NCBI GenBank assembly: GCA_035222895.1
Contig: JAVYIG010006859.1
Span: 1 to 64,000 of the forward strand
Origin: Strongylocentrotus droebachiensis
Taxonomy: Eukaryota > Echinodermata > Echinoidea > Camarodonta > Strongylocentrotidae
DNA length: 64,000 nucleotides
Reading direction: 5' to 3'
Below, piece after piece: positions 47,572 to 58,259 of this stretch. The notes beneath the pieces were generated by a model that saw nothing but the letters and a program-made list of their open reading frames with translations, did not search any database and had not been told where the DNA came from. Numbering within the stretch: the first letter of the stretch is position 1; each line of letters begins with the position of its first letter. The position numbers and the translations under genes are program-made.

Positions 47572-47632
47572 GTCACGAGGGCGCTTGTACGGCGATATGG
47601 CCTCGGGGAGCTGCTGCCCTCCTCCTGGCAAC
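47446..47632 (-). CDS. NCOR1: Exon 2, first coding exon; start codon probably at 47,571
   Basis: The acceptor is CACTCCAG at 47,633 and the donor GCG|GTGAGT at 47,446. The exon reads G then 62 codons with MSPQHRDVTAG, YTTQQGYTMSQ and SRNVSRYVA. I place translation start at the ATG at 47,571-47,569 (G at -3). That start puts 65 residues before RRRPSLLSEF, close to the spacing I recall for human NCoR1. The upstream 20 codons (LPGGGQQLPEAISPYKRPRD) are open and would be coding only with another first exon. The sequence is polar and Gln/Ser/Tyr-rich, as in the disordered family N terminus. Residues 1-42. Confidence 0.75.
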
Positions 47633-48458
47633 CTGGAGTGGCGGGAAAAGGGGAAAGATAAAGAGACAAAAGGGATAAGTAACAGGAAACTTACAAGTCC
47701 TTCATACACTTGTACTAAATTATCCTGACGATGGATAGTCAACCTGTTCCAAACATCGAGCCACTCCTACCACCCATCCTCTCCAACCGGCGCTATAGTT
47801 CTACTTAGAACTATAAGCTATTTGTTGTTGTGTTGTTATTTGTTTTAGTTTATAGGCGTTTGTAATTAAAAAAAGATAACCAACAGTCTTTTTCAAGACT
47901 ATACCAACAGTCATTTTCAAGACTACACACTCCCCAATCCTCCCCCTTTCTCTCACGTGGTGCAACCGAAAGCCTACTGTATATCTACATCAACATGCAA
48001 GCCGATACTTATAAGCAGCATCCAAGTCCAGTACTGTTTATGAATGACTAGATCCTGCTATTTTGTTATTGATGTTGATGTAACAATTCTATGATATATT
48101 GGATGCCTCTGATTTAGAGAATGTCAGTTGTCCAAGTGCCTTTGGGTTGGGCAGCCATCCTCAATATCCATGTTCCATACCTGCCAACCTTTGAAGACTA
48201 AAAATAGTAATCATTTTTAAGAGGACTGCAGGGCTGTCGTTTAAAGCCGGTAACCGGTAAAACTTGCCGCCTATTCACTCGTTTCTTACCGGCTATAATT
48301 CCTATAATAAACCTTGCAAAAATCACAGAAAGTAGATCTAAATCAATGCTAATCCAAAATTTCCCTAATTTCGTCCAAGATATAATTAGTGCCGCACATA
48401 CACGGCCGCAGTCGACGAAATCCCTTACGATCACGAACGCGACGTCGTCCGTACTTAC
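47633..48458. other. Putative intron 1, 826 bp
   Basis: Lies between the candidate leader exon and exon 2. Contains a short TAACCGGTAAAAC/TTACCGGCT inverted region near 48,250-48,290 and a CTGCCAACCTTTGAAG word shared with the element at 54,728. No coding sequence. Confidence 0.5.
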
Positions 48459-48860
48459 CTAGACCTATCTATCTAACGTTACATCGCAGTTCTCCCCCCA
48501 CAGCGCGGCGGCCAAGCCCGCCCGTCCCTACCCCATTGCGATCCCGATGTGCACGCGAGAAGACGATGCACACTGATCATAACAAAACTGAAGCTAGCTC
48601 GCTGTAACCAAACTATCCGTTGCCGATTTGATATTTGAAGATCACGGAAACCGGGGCCTATACACGTGCATGCAATGTCTAGAGACAACGTACTTTAGAT
48701 TCTGAGATGCGCAAATCGGCAACAGAGTTTTGAACTCGGCTGAGTTTAGGCCGGCCACGGCCGTCCCCGGCGGACCCCCGCAGCTAGCTCGCATGATATA
48801 TGCAGGCTCGCGCTCCGCGAATATTCAAAACTAACTTCCGATCGCACATAACTTATTTCC
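48370..48860 (-). promoter_or_regulatory. CpG-rich block, probable promoter of the corepressor gene
   Basis: This is the only long GC- and CpG-dense stretch in the window; CG dinucleotides occur roughly every 5-8 bases around 48,395-48,455 and again around 48,500-48,560 and 48,740-48,840. It sits about 0.8 kb upstream of the first coding exon and contains a strong minus-strand splice donor at 48,459. No clear TATA box is seen. Promoter function is inferred from composition and position; a CpG-rich start site fits a housekeeping chromatin regulator. Confidence 0.5.
48459..48690 (-). other. NCOR1: Putative noncoding leader exon 1 (5' boundary unknown)
   Basis: On the minus strand a consensus donor CTAG|GTAAGT lies at 48,459/48,458, at the downstream edge of the CpG-rich block. 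Joined to the exon 2 acceptor at 47,632, the frame of the corepressor has a TAG stop just before the junction and no ATG until MSPQHRD in exon 2, so this exon would be untranslated. A start-stop pair ATGTAA lies at 48,484-48,479, 20 nt before the donor. The transcription start is unknown; the right boundary given is nominal. Confidence 0.4.
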
Positions 48861-49339
48861 TTAAAAAAGTTGAATAAACAAATATACAGTGTCTTCACTT
48901 TGTCAGGAAAAACAGTGATATAACATTATAAAATGAACAGGAACTGAAGTAAATTCTTAAATGTATTCAATAATTTCATGTCAAAAAAAAATAATTAAAT
49001 GAGAATTCATATGGGGAGCCAAATAAAAGTCACAAGTAAAAAAAAAAAAATCAAAATCTAGCCTCTGCTGCCCATTATTTAAATACTGTACATGTATTCA
49101 ACAAATCATGATGTAGAAAGATTGAGTATGGTACATCATCTCAGTTTAATTAAAAATTACAAAGTAATGGTACAAAGTGATAAATAATTATCAACTTAAT
49201 AACTTTTCTTATGAGTTATGATTGTTCATGTAATATTAAACATGAACAATATGTGTGTTTATTACAATATATGTGTAATACAAGGTAGGAAAGATAACTA
49301 CAAATTTTCTTCTTAGGTATGCACCAGATTGCACGATTT

Positions 49340-49610
49340 CAAGTGGAAAATCCCAAAAGGTCCCTACCGTGGCAGGGGGGATACCCCCCTCCCACACCCT
49401 CCCCCCCTCGGTCGCTTCGCTCCCTCGCATCGATGGTACCTCCTATAAAATTCAAATTACCTCCTTCAAAAATAATTAACAAGACCCCTGGGACTGTGAA
49501 GGAGCGGAGCGACTGAACGAAGGAGCGAAGCGACTGCGCGGGGGGGTGGGTGTGGGAGAGGCCCAGAGGGCTGTCCCCCTCCCACGGTAGGGAGCTTTTG
49601 GTATTTTCAA
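49340..49610. mobile_element. Foldback-like element with GC-rich arms
   Basis: CCCAAAAGGTCCCTACCGTG on one side; its near inverse complement CCCACGGTAGGGAGCTTTTGG on the other. The arms continue with CCCTCCCACACCC and CGCTTCGCTCC-type units. Strikingly GC-rich against the flanks. AAATTCCC/AATCCC words outside may extend it. Confidence 0.7.
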
Positions 49611-49751
49611 CATGTAGGAATGCCTTTTCCCTTCACTTTAAACTCATTTTTCAACACTTATGCAACCCCCTCCCCCATAAAAAATATTTTTAAAAACAAG
49701 GACTAAAAGCTCAAAATTCCCTGATGAAATAGAACCTGGAGGAGAAAAATA

Positions 49752-50110
49752 AAGGGCTGTGCATAAGCGTGTAATGAGGTACTCGAATACCCAATTTGTT
49801 TGTTGTTGACACCACCATACTACGGTAGAAGTATCCCAGGTCCATCACCGAACACTTAAGCGATTTTACTTGGAGTTGCAGTTGAAGGCGCTGATTTAAT
49901 AATAATAATAGTAAACAATGCTGTTTTTAAAACCAAAGATGACAGACTAATTTTCCTCAGAGTCCAAACAGAAATCTGGACATTTGGTCCCACTTTCTGA
50001 GTGGTGAGTTGACAGTGATTGAGGTGTGAAACTTTTTTTTACTCTTGGTACCATGCCGGTGCTCTCCCGGGCACGCTTAAGCGTTGGCCTGGACAATGCC
50101 AGGTCAACGG

Positions 50111-50112
<2 letters not shown>
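49752..50112. mobile_element. Truncated relative of the hAT-like element at 41,230
   Basis: Shares GGCTGTGCA-AA-GTGTAATGAGGTAC, GGAGTTGCAGTTGAAGGCGC, CAAACAGAAATCTGGACATT and GGCCTGGACAAT. The right end is lost in a run of about 29 A. Confidence 0.75.
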
Positions 50113-50147
<35 letters not shown>

Positions 50148-50287
50148 GTTTTATGACAGAAAATCGTAAGGCGTAATTTAAATCAAAAAATTGTAATAAT
50201 TACGCCAAAATCGGATAGGATGTAAAGCTGTAGGTCCCCTAACCTTTCCTAACATAACTTGCTTCCTTGGTGCTAAGATAAACTGAT

Positions 50288-50400
50288 AAAATCCATCCAT
50301 TCATCCATCCATTCATCCATCTACCCATCAATCCATCTTGTCTACATGTATCAATCAATCACTCAGTCAATAAACCAACCAATCAAACAGTCACACAATC
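50288..50400. repeat. (ATCC)n-like simple repeat
   Basis: Repeated ATCCATCCATTC units, then CAATCAATC-type units. Confidence 0.85.
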
Positions 50401-50409
50401 CCCTATCCA

Positions 50410-51840
50410 CATGCCATATTTTATTTTTTAGGCCATCCACCCTACCCCCCCCCCTCCTCCTCACTCCTAAATTCACATAGCAGCAATACTTCAAATTTTA
50501 CCCAACATTCATTCACATCCATCATATTTCAAGACCGCACATTATGAATTCAGATATGTCATAAACAAATTTGATGGATGAATCTCTTCCACGCGGTTTG
50601 CAGGCCTCAACATCAATCTCTATTTTCACTTGCTCACTGGAGAAATATTCCATAAAATATACATGGCAATGGCATACATCTACATGTAAATAAAGATGCA
50701 ATGGGTGTGTTTTTTATAGCCCAACTGGGCAAAAAAATGTTTCTACGCTCGTTCGTACACTTCTTTCACTTGCTCGAAATTGACAGTAAATACAGAGTGC
50801 TATCAAGTAAATGCAACTACTGGTCAAAATAAAATTGCAATCAGTTTAGCATTATCGTGATTATACCATCTTTATTTGAAAAGATAGGAGCTAACACTCT
50901 ACTGGCTCCACAATGACAATGTACCTGTAGATGTACTATTGTATGAGTTGCCTGCTATAGAATAATGCAGACAAATGCATGTTTGTTTGCAGCATCCTGA
51001 TAACTGACTCAAACAAAAACAAAAACAAAATATTTGGAAGTGGTCATGCTGGTCTGTGTGAACAAATCAAGTTTCCACTTTTTAAAAAGCATATTTGTTT
51101 AAAACTCCTAAAACTACACCACTCTGGTGTGGAGCAGAACATTGGATACTGATATTAAAAAAATTGTAGTGGTTGTTTTTGCAACCTTCTTCATCATTTA
51201 CAAGTAGCTAAGTACGAGTATGAGGCCTCAAAAAGGATGTGTGTTCATGAATGTTGTGCAGAATGTTCTGGATTATATCAAACAAAACTGCTTCTGGCAT
51301 TTTACATTACAAACACCTGTTACAGATTAATGTTCTCATAGAAACCATAGTTTGGATAGACCACCTGAAGGGGGAGGGGGAGCGGGGGGGGGGGGGGGGG
51401 GGGGTGAATACTTCATATATAATTAGAAGTGTAATCTGCACCCCAACCCCCCCCCCCCTTCCCTTTCATTCAATAATATTGAATGAGTGAATATACATAA
51501 TCTTGAAGATATTTCTATTTTGGCAAAGTCGTTCATTTTGTTTAATATTCCCTTGTAGGTCATTGCAGTATACAGTACGGTTCATGCAAATATTAGAAGT
51601 AGAAGCATGTTTGGAAAGTGGGATGTTGATGAAGCTCTTTCTGATTTATAATGACGTCAACACAACATCGAAATGGACATTAAGTAATGAAGTATGTTTA
51701 TGTACACAGATCCACAAAATGAAGCAAGTGAGTGTACTTTCGCAGCACTTTTCACACCGGCTAATTTCGCAGACATACAAGGGGGGAGGCGAGTACACAC
51801 GCACCGGTCCCCAGGGCCAATGTGAGTTCATTTTACAGAG
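50410..51840. other. Upstream flank without recognised gene
   Basis: AT-rich, with a G run near 51,385-51,404 and a C run near 51,448-51,458. A plus-strand open frame at 51,503-51,925 has no recognisable family features and runs into a MITE. Confidence 0.6.
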
Positions 51841-51841
51841 T

Positions 51842-52222
51842 AGACCTGTCCTCACTATCTCGAGATTGCCAAATATCCAGCTATTTGAACTATCCCAATC
51901 CCAAATTATCATCAGCCCAAAGTAGCAATTAGCGGGATATTTGGTCAGGATTGTCATCCCAAGATATCTTAAGCTAGTTTGCAAAATATCCTGCTATTTG
52001 GCAGAATATCCCTCTATTTGTCCTGTGCGTTTTCACCAGCAAGAAGACTCGCACTCTGCGCTAACGCTGAGCAAAATATCTCGAGCTAATTTCTCAAAGT
52101 CGAGTTTCAAGTTTCGGAGTCCAATTTCGAGCTGATGAAGACGCGATTTGTAACTTCAGGATTATTTCCCAAATCAGAAATAGCGGGCTATTTGGCAATC
52201 TCCGGATAGTGAGGACAGGCCT
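51842..52222. mobile_element. MITE, AGGCCTGTCCTCATCAG family, copy 3
   Basis: Left AGACCTGTCCTCACTATCTC plus GAGATTGCCAAATATCC; right GGCTATTTGGCAATCTCCGG then ATAGTGAGGACAGGCCT. Terminal repeats about 45 bp. Confidence 0.85.
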
Positions 52223-52229
52223 AGAGTGA

Positions 52230-54180
52230 GAGACATTGGAGATCGGAGGACTTGATAGAGCGGGGATTACACAGCATTAGAACAGAAGTCAATCTGAAAT
52301 ACAATCCCCACAGCTGAAAGACGCGAGCACAGAGCTTTATCTTTCCCATCGCGATATTATCAAATGCAGGAATATTCAGCAACAAAAATAAAATTTCTTT
52401 ATCATCATACTCTATGCTGTGTTCATAATTGCATGAATGGTGATATTTAGCAAGAATGAATTGCAATCGGAATGAGATGGGAGTTCCTAGCATGCCACTT
52501 CTGATAGAGGATCATGTCACGACCATGAAATAAATATCATCTCATGAAATATTCATGCTTTCAAACTGTGCATGACTACACTTGCATGGAATTAATTTGA
52601 CAACATTCACGAGATACCATCTGGAATGGCTATACATTTGTATGTGAACTTCAGTGAACATTATATACATGTACATGTACAAATATAACAAAATTATATA
52701 GTGAACAGAACAAGCCATCATATCATTAGAATCGAGAGTCGTTTTGTCAGAATGTAAACATCACACTAATGTACATGTACATGTACTAGGAGTATTGTAC
52801 ACAACCACATTTCCCAATGGAGAGCTTTTAAAATATTGTCTTGTCTGATAGTTTACCCCTGTGTATGCCCCCTTTATACAAATTTCTTTGTGTCAAAAGG
52901 GCCCTTTCACACTTTTATAACAATGCACTGAAACGTACATGTACATGTACAGAGAAAAAAAGCACTTAACATAGAAATGGGTATATGGGACTAAACATAC
53001 ATGGCAAGACAGTTGGTCCAAACTTCTAGGCTACTTCTACATTGTAGTCATTATATTAATGTACACTGAATATAAGGGCATTTATAAGAAGCAAGCTTCC
53101 TTTTCAGCTGATATTTCTACATTCTTCCAAACTAACACGAAGAATGAAAAACTCACATTTTTTTCTTTTACCTTACCCGGAACTAAACCTTCTCTTTAAA
53201 AGAGTAGAGGACGGAGAGAGGTCTATTGAAGCACTTAAGGGAAACCACGGAGATGGGGCGAGGCAATTGGCCCTTGTTTATTCAGCTCCACATTTTATAT
53301 CGAGAAGGAATTGGAGTTGATTGAACCACAATATAAGTGTTTTCTCAAACCCGATTCATTCATTGCGTAGTTTACATTCAGTGCTTGTCTGCATATTAAA
53401 GCACATTTAGAGGAGAATACAAGAAGACAAACAATGTTATTTGTTGTTTACAGTAAATCAACATGTACAATGTTTGTTTCAATAATTCATGTCGTTCACT
53501 CAACTTGTATAAAGTCTATTCATAAAAAAACATTCAGAATCTTCAGATTTGTAATTCTCTTCCTTCGCAAGTGGCCATGAAGAGCACACAAAACAAACTG
53601 TGTACTTCAAAAACATAACGTGCACTTTGCCCTTCAATGATAAACATCTTGTTTCAAGTAGTTCTGTGTACTGGACATATACTGTGTGTACATTATTATA
53701 GGTCAAATTAGCATCGTTGGTGATCTAAATAAGGAGTTGTCAAACACCACCATCAAACTGCACACAATTATATTGGGTTTAGAATAAAGCAATTCAGGGT
53801 TAAAGTTCTTTTGCTTGCAGTGTAAATGCAGCTTTTCTAAATAAAGGATAGTACATTTGTCTCCTTCTAATTCACTGGGATATATTGTACATACATGATA
53901 CACATTATCAGGTATTACCTTACTAGTAATGCACCAAGGGTATTATATTCGCATTCTGAAATAGATTCAGATTACCATTTCTGATTCCTCCTCATCCATT
54001 AGCCATTACCAAAGGACAAATTATCAAAACACCAAATGCACTTCCCAGTAGCAACCTCATCCCCAGAAGTGTGCTCTAACAGGTTTTCTGATACGAGCTG
54101 GCTCCAGGTGTACAGTATTTGCAGATGTCAATGCACCATAGGAGGATGCGTCATGTGTGTACTTTCGAGGGTTGTGGTAG
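52230..54180. other. Upstream flank without recognised gene
   Basis: AT-rich. TACATGTACATGTA words at about 52,668, 52,775 and 52,937. An ACTAAACCTTCTCTTTAA end at about 53,181-53,198 looks like a remnant of the AGAGAAGGTTGAG family. Confidence 0.55.
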
Positions 54181-54183
54181 CAA

Positions 54184-54474
54184 GGGGGTTGTTTCACAAG
54201 GACTAAGATCGTCTTTAAGTCAGACTTAACTATGGTGGGCCATTCATGCCACTAGTTCCTCTAACCATTCATGGCATTACTTTATCATGGGACGTACAAA
54301 TCAAATGTCACAAATCTATACAATTTACCTTTTTTGATAGTTCATTATTGAAAGAAAAAATATTATCTAAAGATCATAATTGAGAGACCAATGGTGAGAG
54401 CAACCAGTGGCATGAATGGTCTGCCATAGTTAGACCAACTTTAAGCCGATCTTAGTCTTTGTAAAACACTCCCC
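54184..54474. mobile_element. MITE, GGGGGTGTTTCACAAAGACTAAG family, copy 2
   Basis: GGTTGTTTCACAAGGACTAA and, inverted, CTTAGTCTTTGTAAAACACTCCCC; the interior matches 3,908-4,161 (ATTGAGAGACCAATGGTGAG, GGCATGAATGG) with an insertion. Confidence 0.83.
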
Positions 54475-54727
54475 AGAACTGTTTATCACGGTTCTTTAAT
54501 GTATGGGTAAAATGAAGGTAGATGTTCAAATGAAAAACACAATGCATTATTCTGTAGCAACTAGCAAACCTACAAATAACCACTAACATATTGTAAAAAC
54601 CAAAGACATTCTCTACACAATACCCATTTGCTAATCGACAATTGCTGTTTCACAGCAGATATTTAATGTATATATGTAGAGTACATGTAATACTGAAATT
54701 CGGAATTGCTTTTTTATTACTATGCTC

Positions 54728-55100
54728 AGAGCTGCCAACCTCCAGAACAGAAAATCAGTAATCACAAGGCTCAAAATCAGTAATTTTCTATGCGGCGCTA
54801 TGACTCTAATAAAAACGGCACGCCAACATTGCACAGACACATGATTATCTGAAATTTTTGGTGATTTTACTCACACAAGTTGTTAAATAATGAGTTTCAT
54901 ATCATCACAACACAGTCTTCCAGGAAAAATGGGGGGACAAAAATATAAACCGTCTATATTAAAAAAAAAAAAAAATTAAAAAATTAAAATAAAAAATAAA
55001 AAACCTTTTTTTTTTTAAAATCCGTAATTTTAAACAACATTCCGTAATGGTTGTTAATTTCTGTACCAATTACGGGAAATCCGTACTAGTTGGCAGCTCT
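54728..55100. mobile_element. Element with AGAGCTGCCAAC termini
   Basis: AGAGCTGCCAACC at the left, GTTGGCAGCTCT at the right, a 12-bp perfect inverted repeat. Interior has TCCGTAATT/AATTACGG words and A/T runs. Confidence 0.7.
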
Positions 55101-55510
55101 GTATGCCGCATGAAAGAAATAAGGACCGGTACTTCGCAAAAGTAGTATGTAAGGTTTATGGGAAAATCTTCTCTTTACATCAGATACACAATGGTTGCTG
55201 CAATTCTTTGAATGAGTTACATATATGGGGGAGTCATCATTTTCTCTTTAAACAGGTGTGCCAACACTATTTGCTCCTCACATACATGTGAATGTGAAAC
55301 TAATTACATTACTGTGAAAGAAAAAGAGAAATCTCACCACATCCTGGCAAATTCCAAGGAAAAAAAACCCAGATCAAAACCAACCACCTGCACGAACATT
55401 CTTTTTTAATCAACCATGTGCAAACCGGATCCTACAAATCTACTTTCCTTATTAAATAAATAGCCTACGAATCTCAAAATAGAAAATCTTTTTTGATGGA
55501 AATTTTATAC

Positions 55511-55904
55511 TTAAAGAGAAGGTTGAGTTCTGGGAAGAGGTGAAAAATAATTTGTGAGCATTACTCATTCTTATTATGCAAGTGTGGATGGAAGAACATC
55601 AGTTAAGACATGTTCCCTGAAAAGCATGGCTCTTCAAATGCCTTCATATTCTAAATATGCATGTAACATCGTAAAAATCGGGGGGCTGGCTTTTTACACC
55701 ACGTGTTCGTGTAGTCTCATATACATCTTTCTGTGCAAGTGTTTGTAACTTTACCAAGACTTGGCCAAATTTCTTATCATTTTGATGATTCCAGAACCTA
55801 GCAATACACACAAATTCTTATATAGATGATCAACCTTTTCTGGTCGGTTCCACACCGTTTCTTCACAATGCAATCGCATGACCAGAACTCAACTTCATCT
55901 TTAA
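55511..55904. mobile_element. TTAA-flanked MITE, AGAGAAGGTTGAGTTCTGG family, copy 3
   Basis: TTAAAGAGAAGGTTGAGTTC at the left, AGAACTCAACTTCATCTTTAA at the right; close to the copy at 21,363. The right-hand TTAA is shared with a second partial element that starts at once. Confidence 0.87.
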
Positions 55905-56222
55905 AGAGAAGGTTGAGTTTTTGGAAAGGTGAAGAAAAAAACTTGGGAACCAAATTTGTTATACATTAGTGTGGAAGGGTATAGAAACAAGGATGGGTCT
56001 TCAAATGCCCAATATTCAAAACATGACAAGTAACAGCTAAAGGTTGTTGACCTTGTCTCAAAGCTGTCTATAAAGGCCACCCCAGGAAAATGTGGAAAAC
56101 TGGCCACTCTAGACAGGTTCTACGTCAACCCATTTCTTCTTAAAGGGAGACAATGTAGATGACCACTATAGACAGGTGGCCTCTGCAGAGAGGTGGCTGC
56201 TATAAAGACAGGTTTGACTGCA
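55901..56222. mobile_element. Partial second MITE plus ATAGACAGGTGGCC repeat
   Basis: TTAAAGAGAAGGTTGAGTTT begins a second copy that loses similarity after about 140 bp. From about 56,055 the sequence changes to the GACAGGTGGCC-type repeat also seen at 8,440-8,640. Confidence 0.6.
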
Positions 56223-56451
56223 TGTCCAGTTTGGGATGTCCATGCATTAAAAAATAAAGGAAATATAGGGCAGGTTCTGTACAGTTACTTGAGTATTCCC
56301 ATCATTTCACCAGTTGTCATTATGCATGCCATTCGATTTGACCGTGAGTGGCTAAGAGCACTACTACAAATTATGTCTTTCGTCCAGGATCACACAGGCA
56401 CACACACACAAGACACAAGCATGTCCAATATCATCGAGTCCTCGTGAATCA

Positions 56452-56489
56452 AAGAGAGAGAGACAGAGAGACAGAGAGACAGAGAGAGA

Positions 56490-56557
<68 letters not shown>

Positions 56558-56665
56558 GAGAGAGGAGAGTGAGAGAAAGGTACGAATGTAGGTCTGCATT
56601 CGTTCAGATCAAAGAGAGAGAGACAAAGAGAGAGAGGGAGAGAGAGAGAGAGAGAGAGAGGAGGG
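56452..56665. repeat. (GA)n/(GACA)n microsatellite pair
   Basis: Two GA-rich blocks, 56,452-56,573 and 56,611-56,661. Each is followed by a near-duplicate of ATGTAGGTCTGCGTTCGT, so the block plus its flank was duplicated. Confidence 0.9.
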
Positions 56666-57164
56666 TACATATGTAGGTCTGCGTTCGTACAGGTCAGGAA
56701 AGCAGCACAGGTTTTAGGCAATGCTCAGGGGAATTTTCAGTGAGATGAAGGAATACAACATACATGCTCCGAGGGCAAAGGAAAGGGAGAAGAGAGAGAG
56801 AAAGATTCGGTCTATCGGGATGCGAAATGTCAAGTTCAAAACCTTTGCCAAACCGCCCATGCCAAGGCCCTGATGCCAGCCAGACAGTTCATGTCAACAA
56901 AATTCAAACTGTGTACATGTAATGCACATTACTGTAGGCCTATATGAAGGCCTTTACATGTACATGTACATCTGAGCAATTATACCATCTAAAATACATG
57001 TACCAGTATTAGAAATATAATTAAAAATTAAATATTATCAAGGAGATTTTAATCGTGAATTATTATTATTGTTATTACTGAGAATTTTGAATTTCACATA
57101 CAAAAAAAGGGAGATTCTTATTATAATAAAAAAATGACTGTTTATGTTGTATATGAATATCATT

Positions 57165-57540
57165 TCCTGCCATGTGAGAAAGGACCTTGTGCTGGCACGG
57201 GCAAAGTTGTATTGAAGCACAAATATATTATTCCCTAGAGAAGAGAAGTCCGTCTCCTTTGGAAATCGGTTTTGAATCTCACTAAATGCTATATGTGAAC
57301 AGACCTCATGATGAAATGGGCAAAGCTGTATTGAGGCATAAATAAATGAAATAAATGATTCACTATACAGAAAGAGAAGTCTACTGAGTCCCCTTTGGAC
57401 AAATAAAACTAGATTAAAAAAACAAAACATACATAGATGACATGTGTGAACAGACCTCGCACAGAAATGGGCAAGCTGTACTGAAGCACAATGAATGATT
57501 CACTGAGGGAGAGAAGTCTACTGTCCCCTTCGGACATGTT
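57165..57540. repeat. Tandem repeat, three units of about 130-140 bp
   Basis: Each unit has GACCT-ATG/GC, TGGGCAAAGCTGTATTGAGG, ATTATTC/ATGATTCACT and AGAGAAGTCTACTG-TCCCC-TTGGA, at about 57,178, 57,300 and 57,450. Confidence 0.75.
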
Positions 57541-57954
57541 CTTTCTTCATCCGATACTCTAGCGTCCCCGTACCCGTCCGTCCTCTTCCTTCCTTTTCTC
57601 TCCTGACCTCCTTTCCTCTCGTCTCAATTCTCTTTCCATCTTCAAATCCAGACTTGTCTGCTTTCTGCATCTATCCCTCCATCCCCAATATTCCAAAAAA
57701 ATATTTCCGAAGTATTTGCTGCTTTATTTGAGCTAGTAATCTTTACACAGCAAAGAAACAACAACCCCCCCCCCCCCCCCCTCCTTCAGACTGTACAAAA
57801 ACTGTAGAGTTGGACCGGAAGTAATAAATCTGTTCTACATGTAGTCCAAACATTGGATTATGGAACATCAAAATATGTCATAAAACAAAAGGTGTATATA
57901 CCGCAACAAATCTATCATTTTGTGTAGATTTGGTAAAGAATCAGTGTTCGACTC

Positions 57955-58200
57955 TCGTCTGAACGTACTATAACTGGGCGGGGCTTATCACAAGTGCGCA
58001 ATGATGATTGGCCATCTGTCACATCAATCTACTTCTTCAAGACTAGTTTCGTCAGAATACAACGTTTCTTTCTACAACGGTGTTATTCAGTGTGTACGCC
58101 CCTTTCGCAATACAATGATTCTTTATACAACGTTTCTTCACACGAGTTTGGTACAGATTTCAGCGAGTCTGAACAGGCTACAAGATACAATGGAAACACT
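57955..58200. mobile_element. Diverged relative of the 38,076 element
   Basis: TAACTGGGCGGGGCTTA parallels CTAACTGGGCGGGACTTA at 38,323; ATGATTCTTTATACAACGTTTC parallels ATGATTCTTTATACGACGTTTC at 38,474. Order and ends are rearranged. Confidence 0.55.
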
Positions 58201-58259
58201 TCTTCACGTCTCTCACCGGAGAGTCATCAATGACATCATCCCTAATCCAAGGTCAAGGT

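Noticed and set aside
47446..47571. Start at a later ATG in exon 2 (YTMSQ or AGMYP)
   Set aside because: The first in-frame ATG (MSPQHRD) has a good context and gives the N-terminal length expected for the family.
51503..51925. Plus-strand open frame of 140 codons
   Set aside because: No recognisable domain, atypical composition, and its last part lies inside the MITE at 51,842-52,222, so it is probably a chance frame.
57038..57430. Minus-strand open frame of 130 codons
   Set aside because: It follows the tandem repeat at 57,165-57,540 and shows no protein-like features; repeat-driven.
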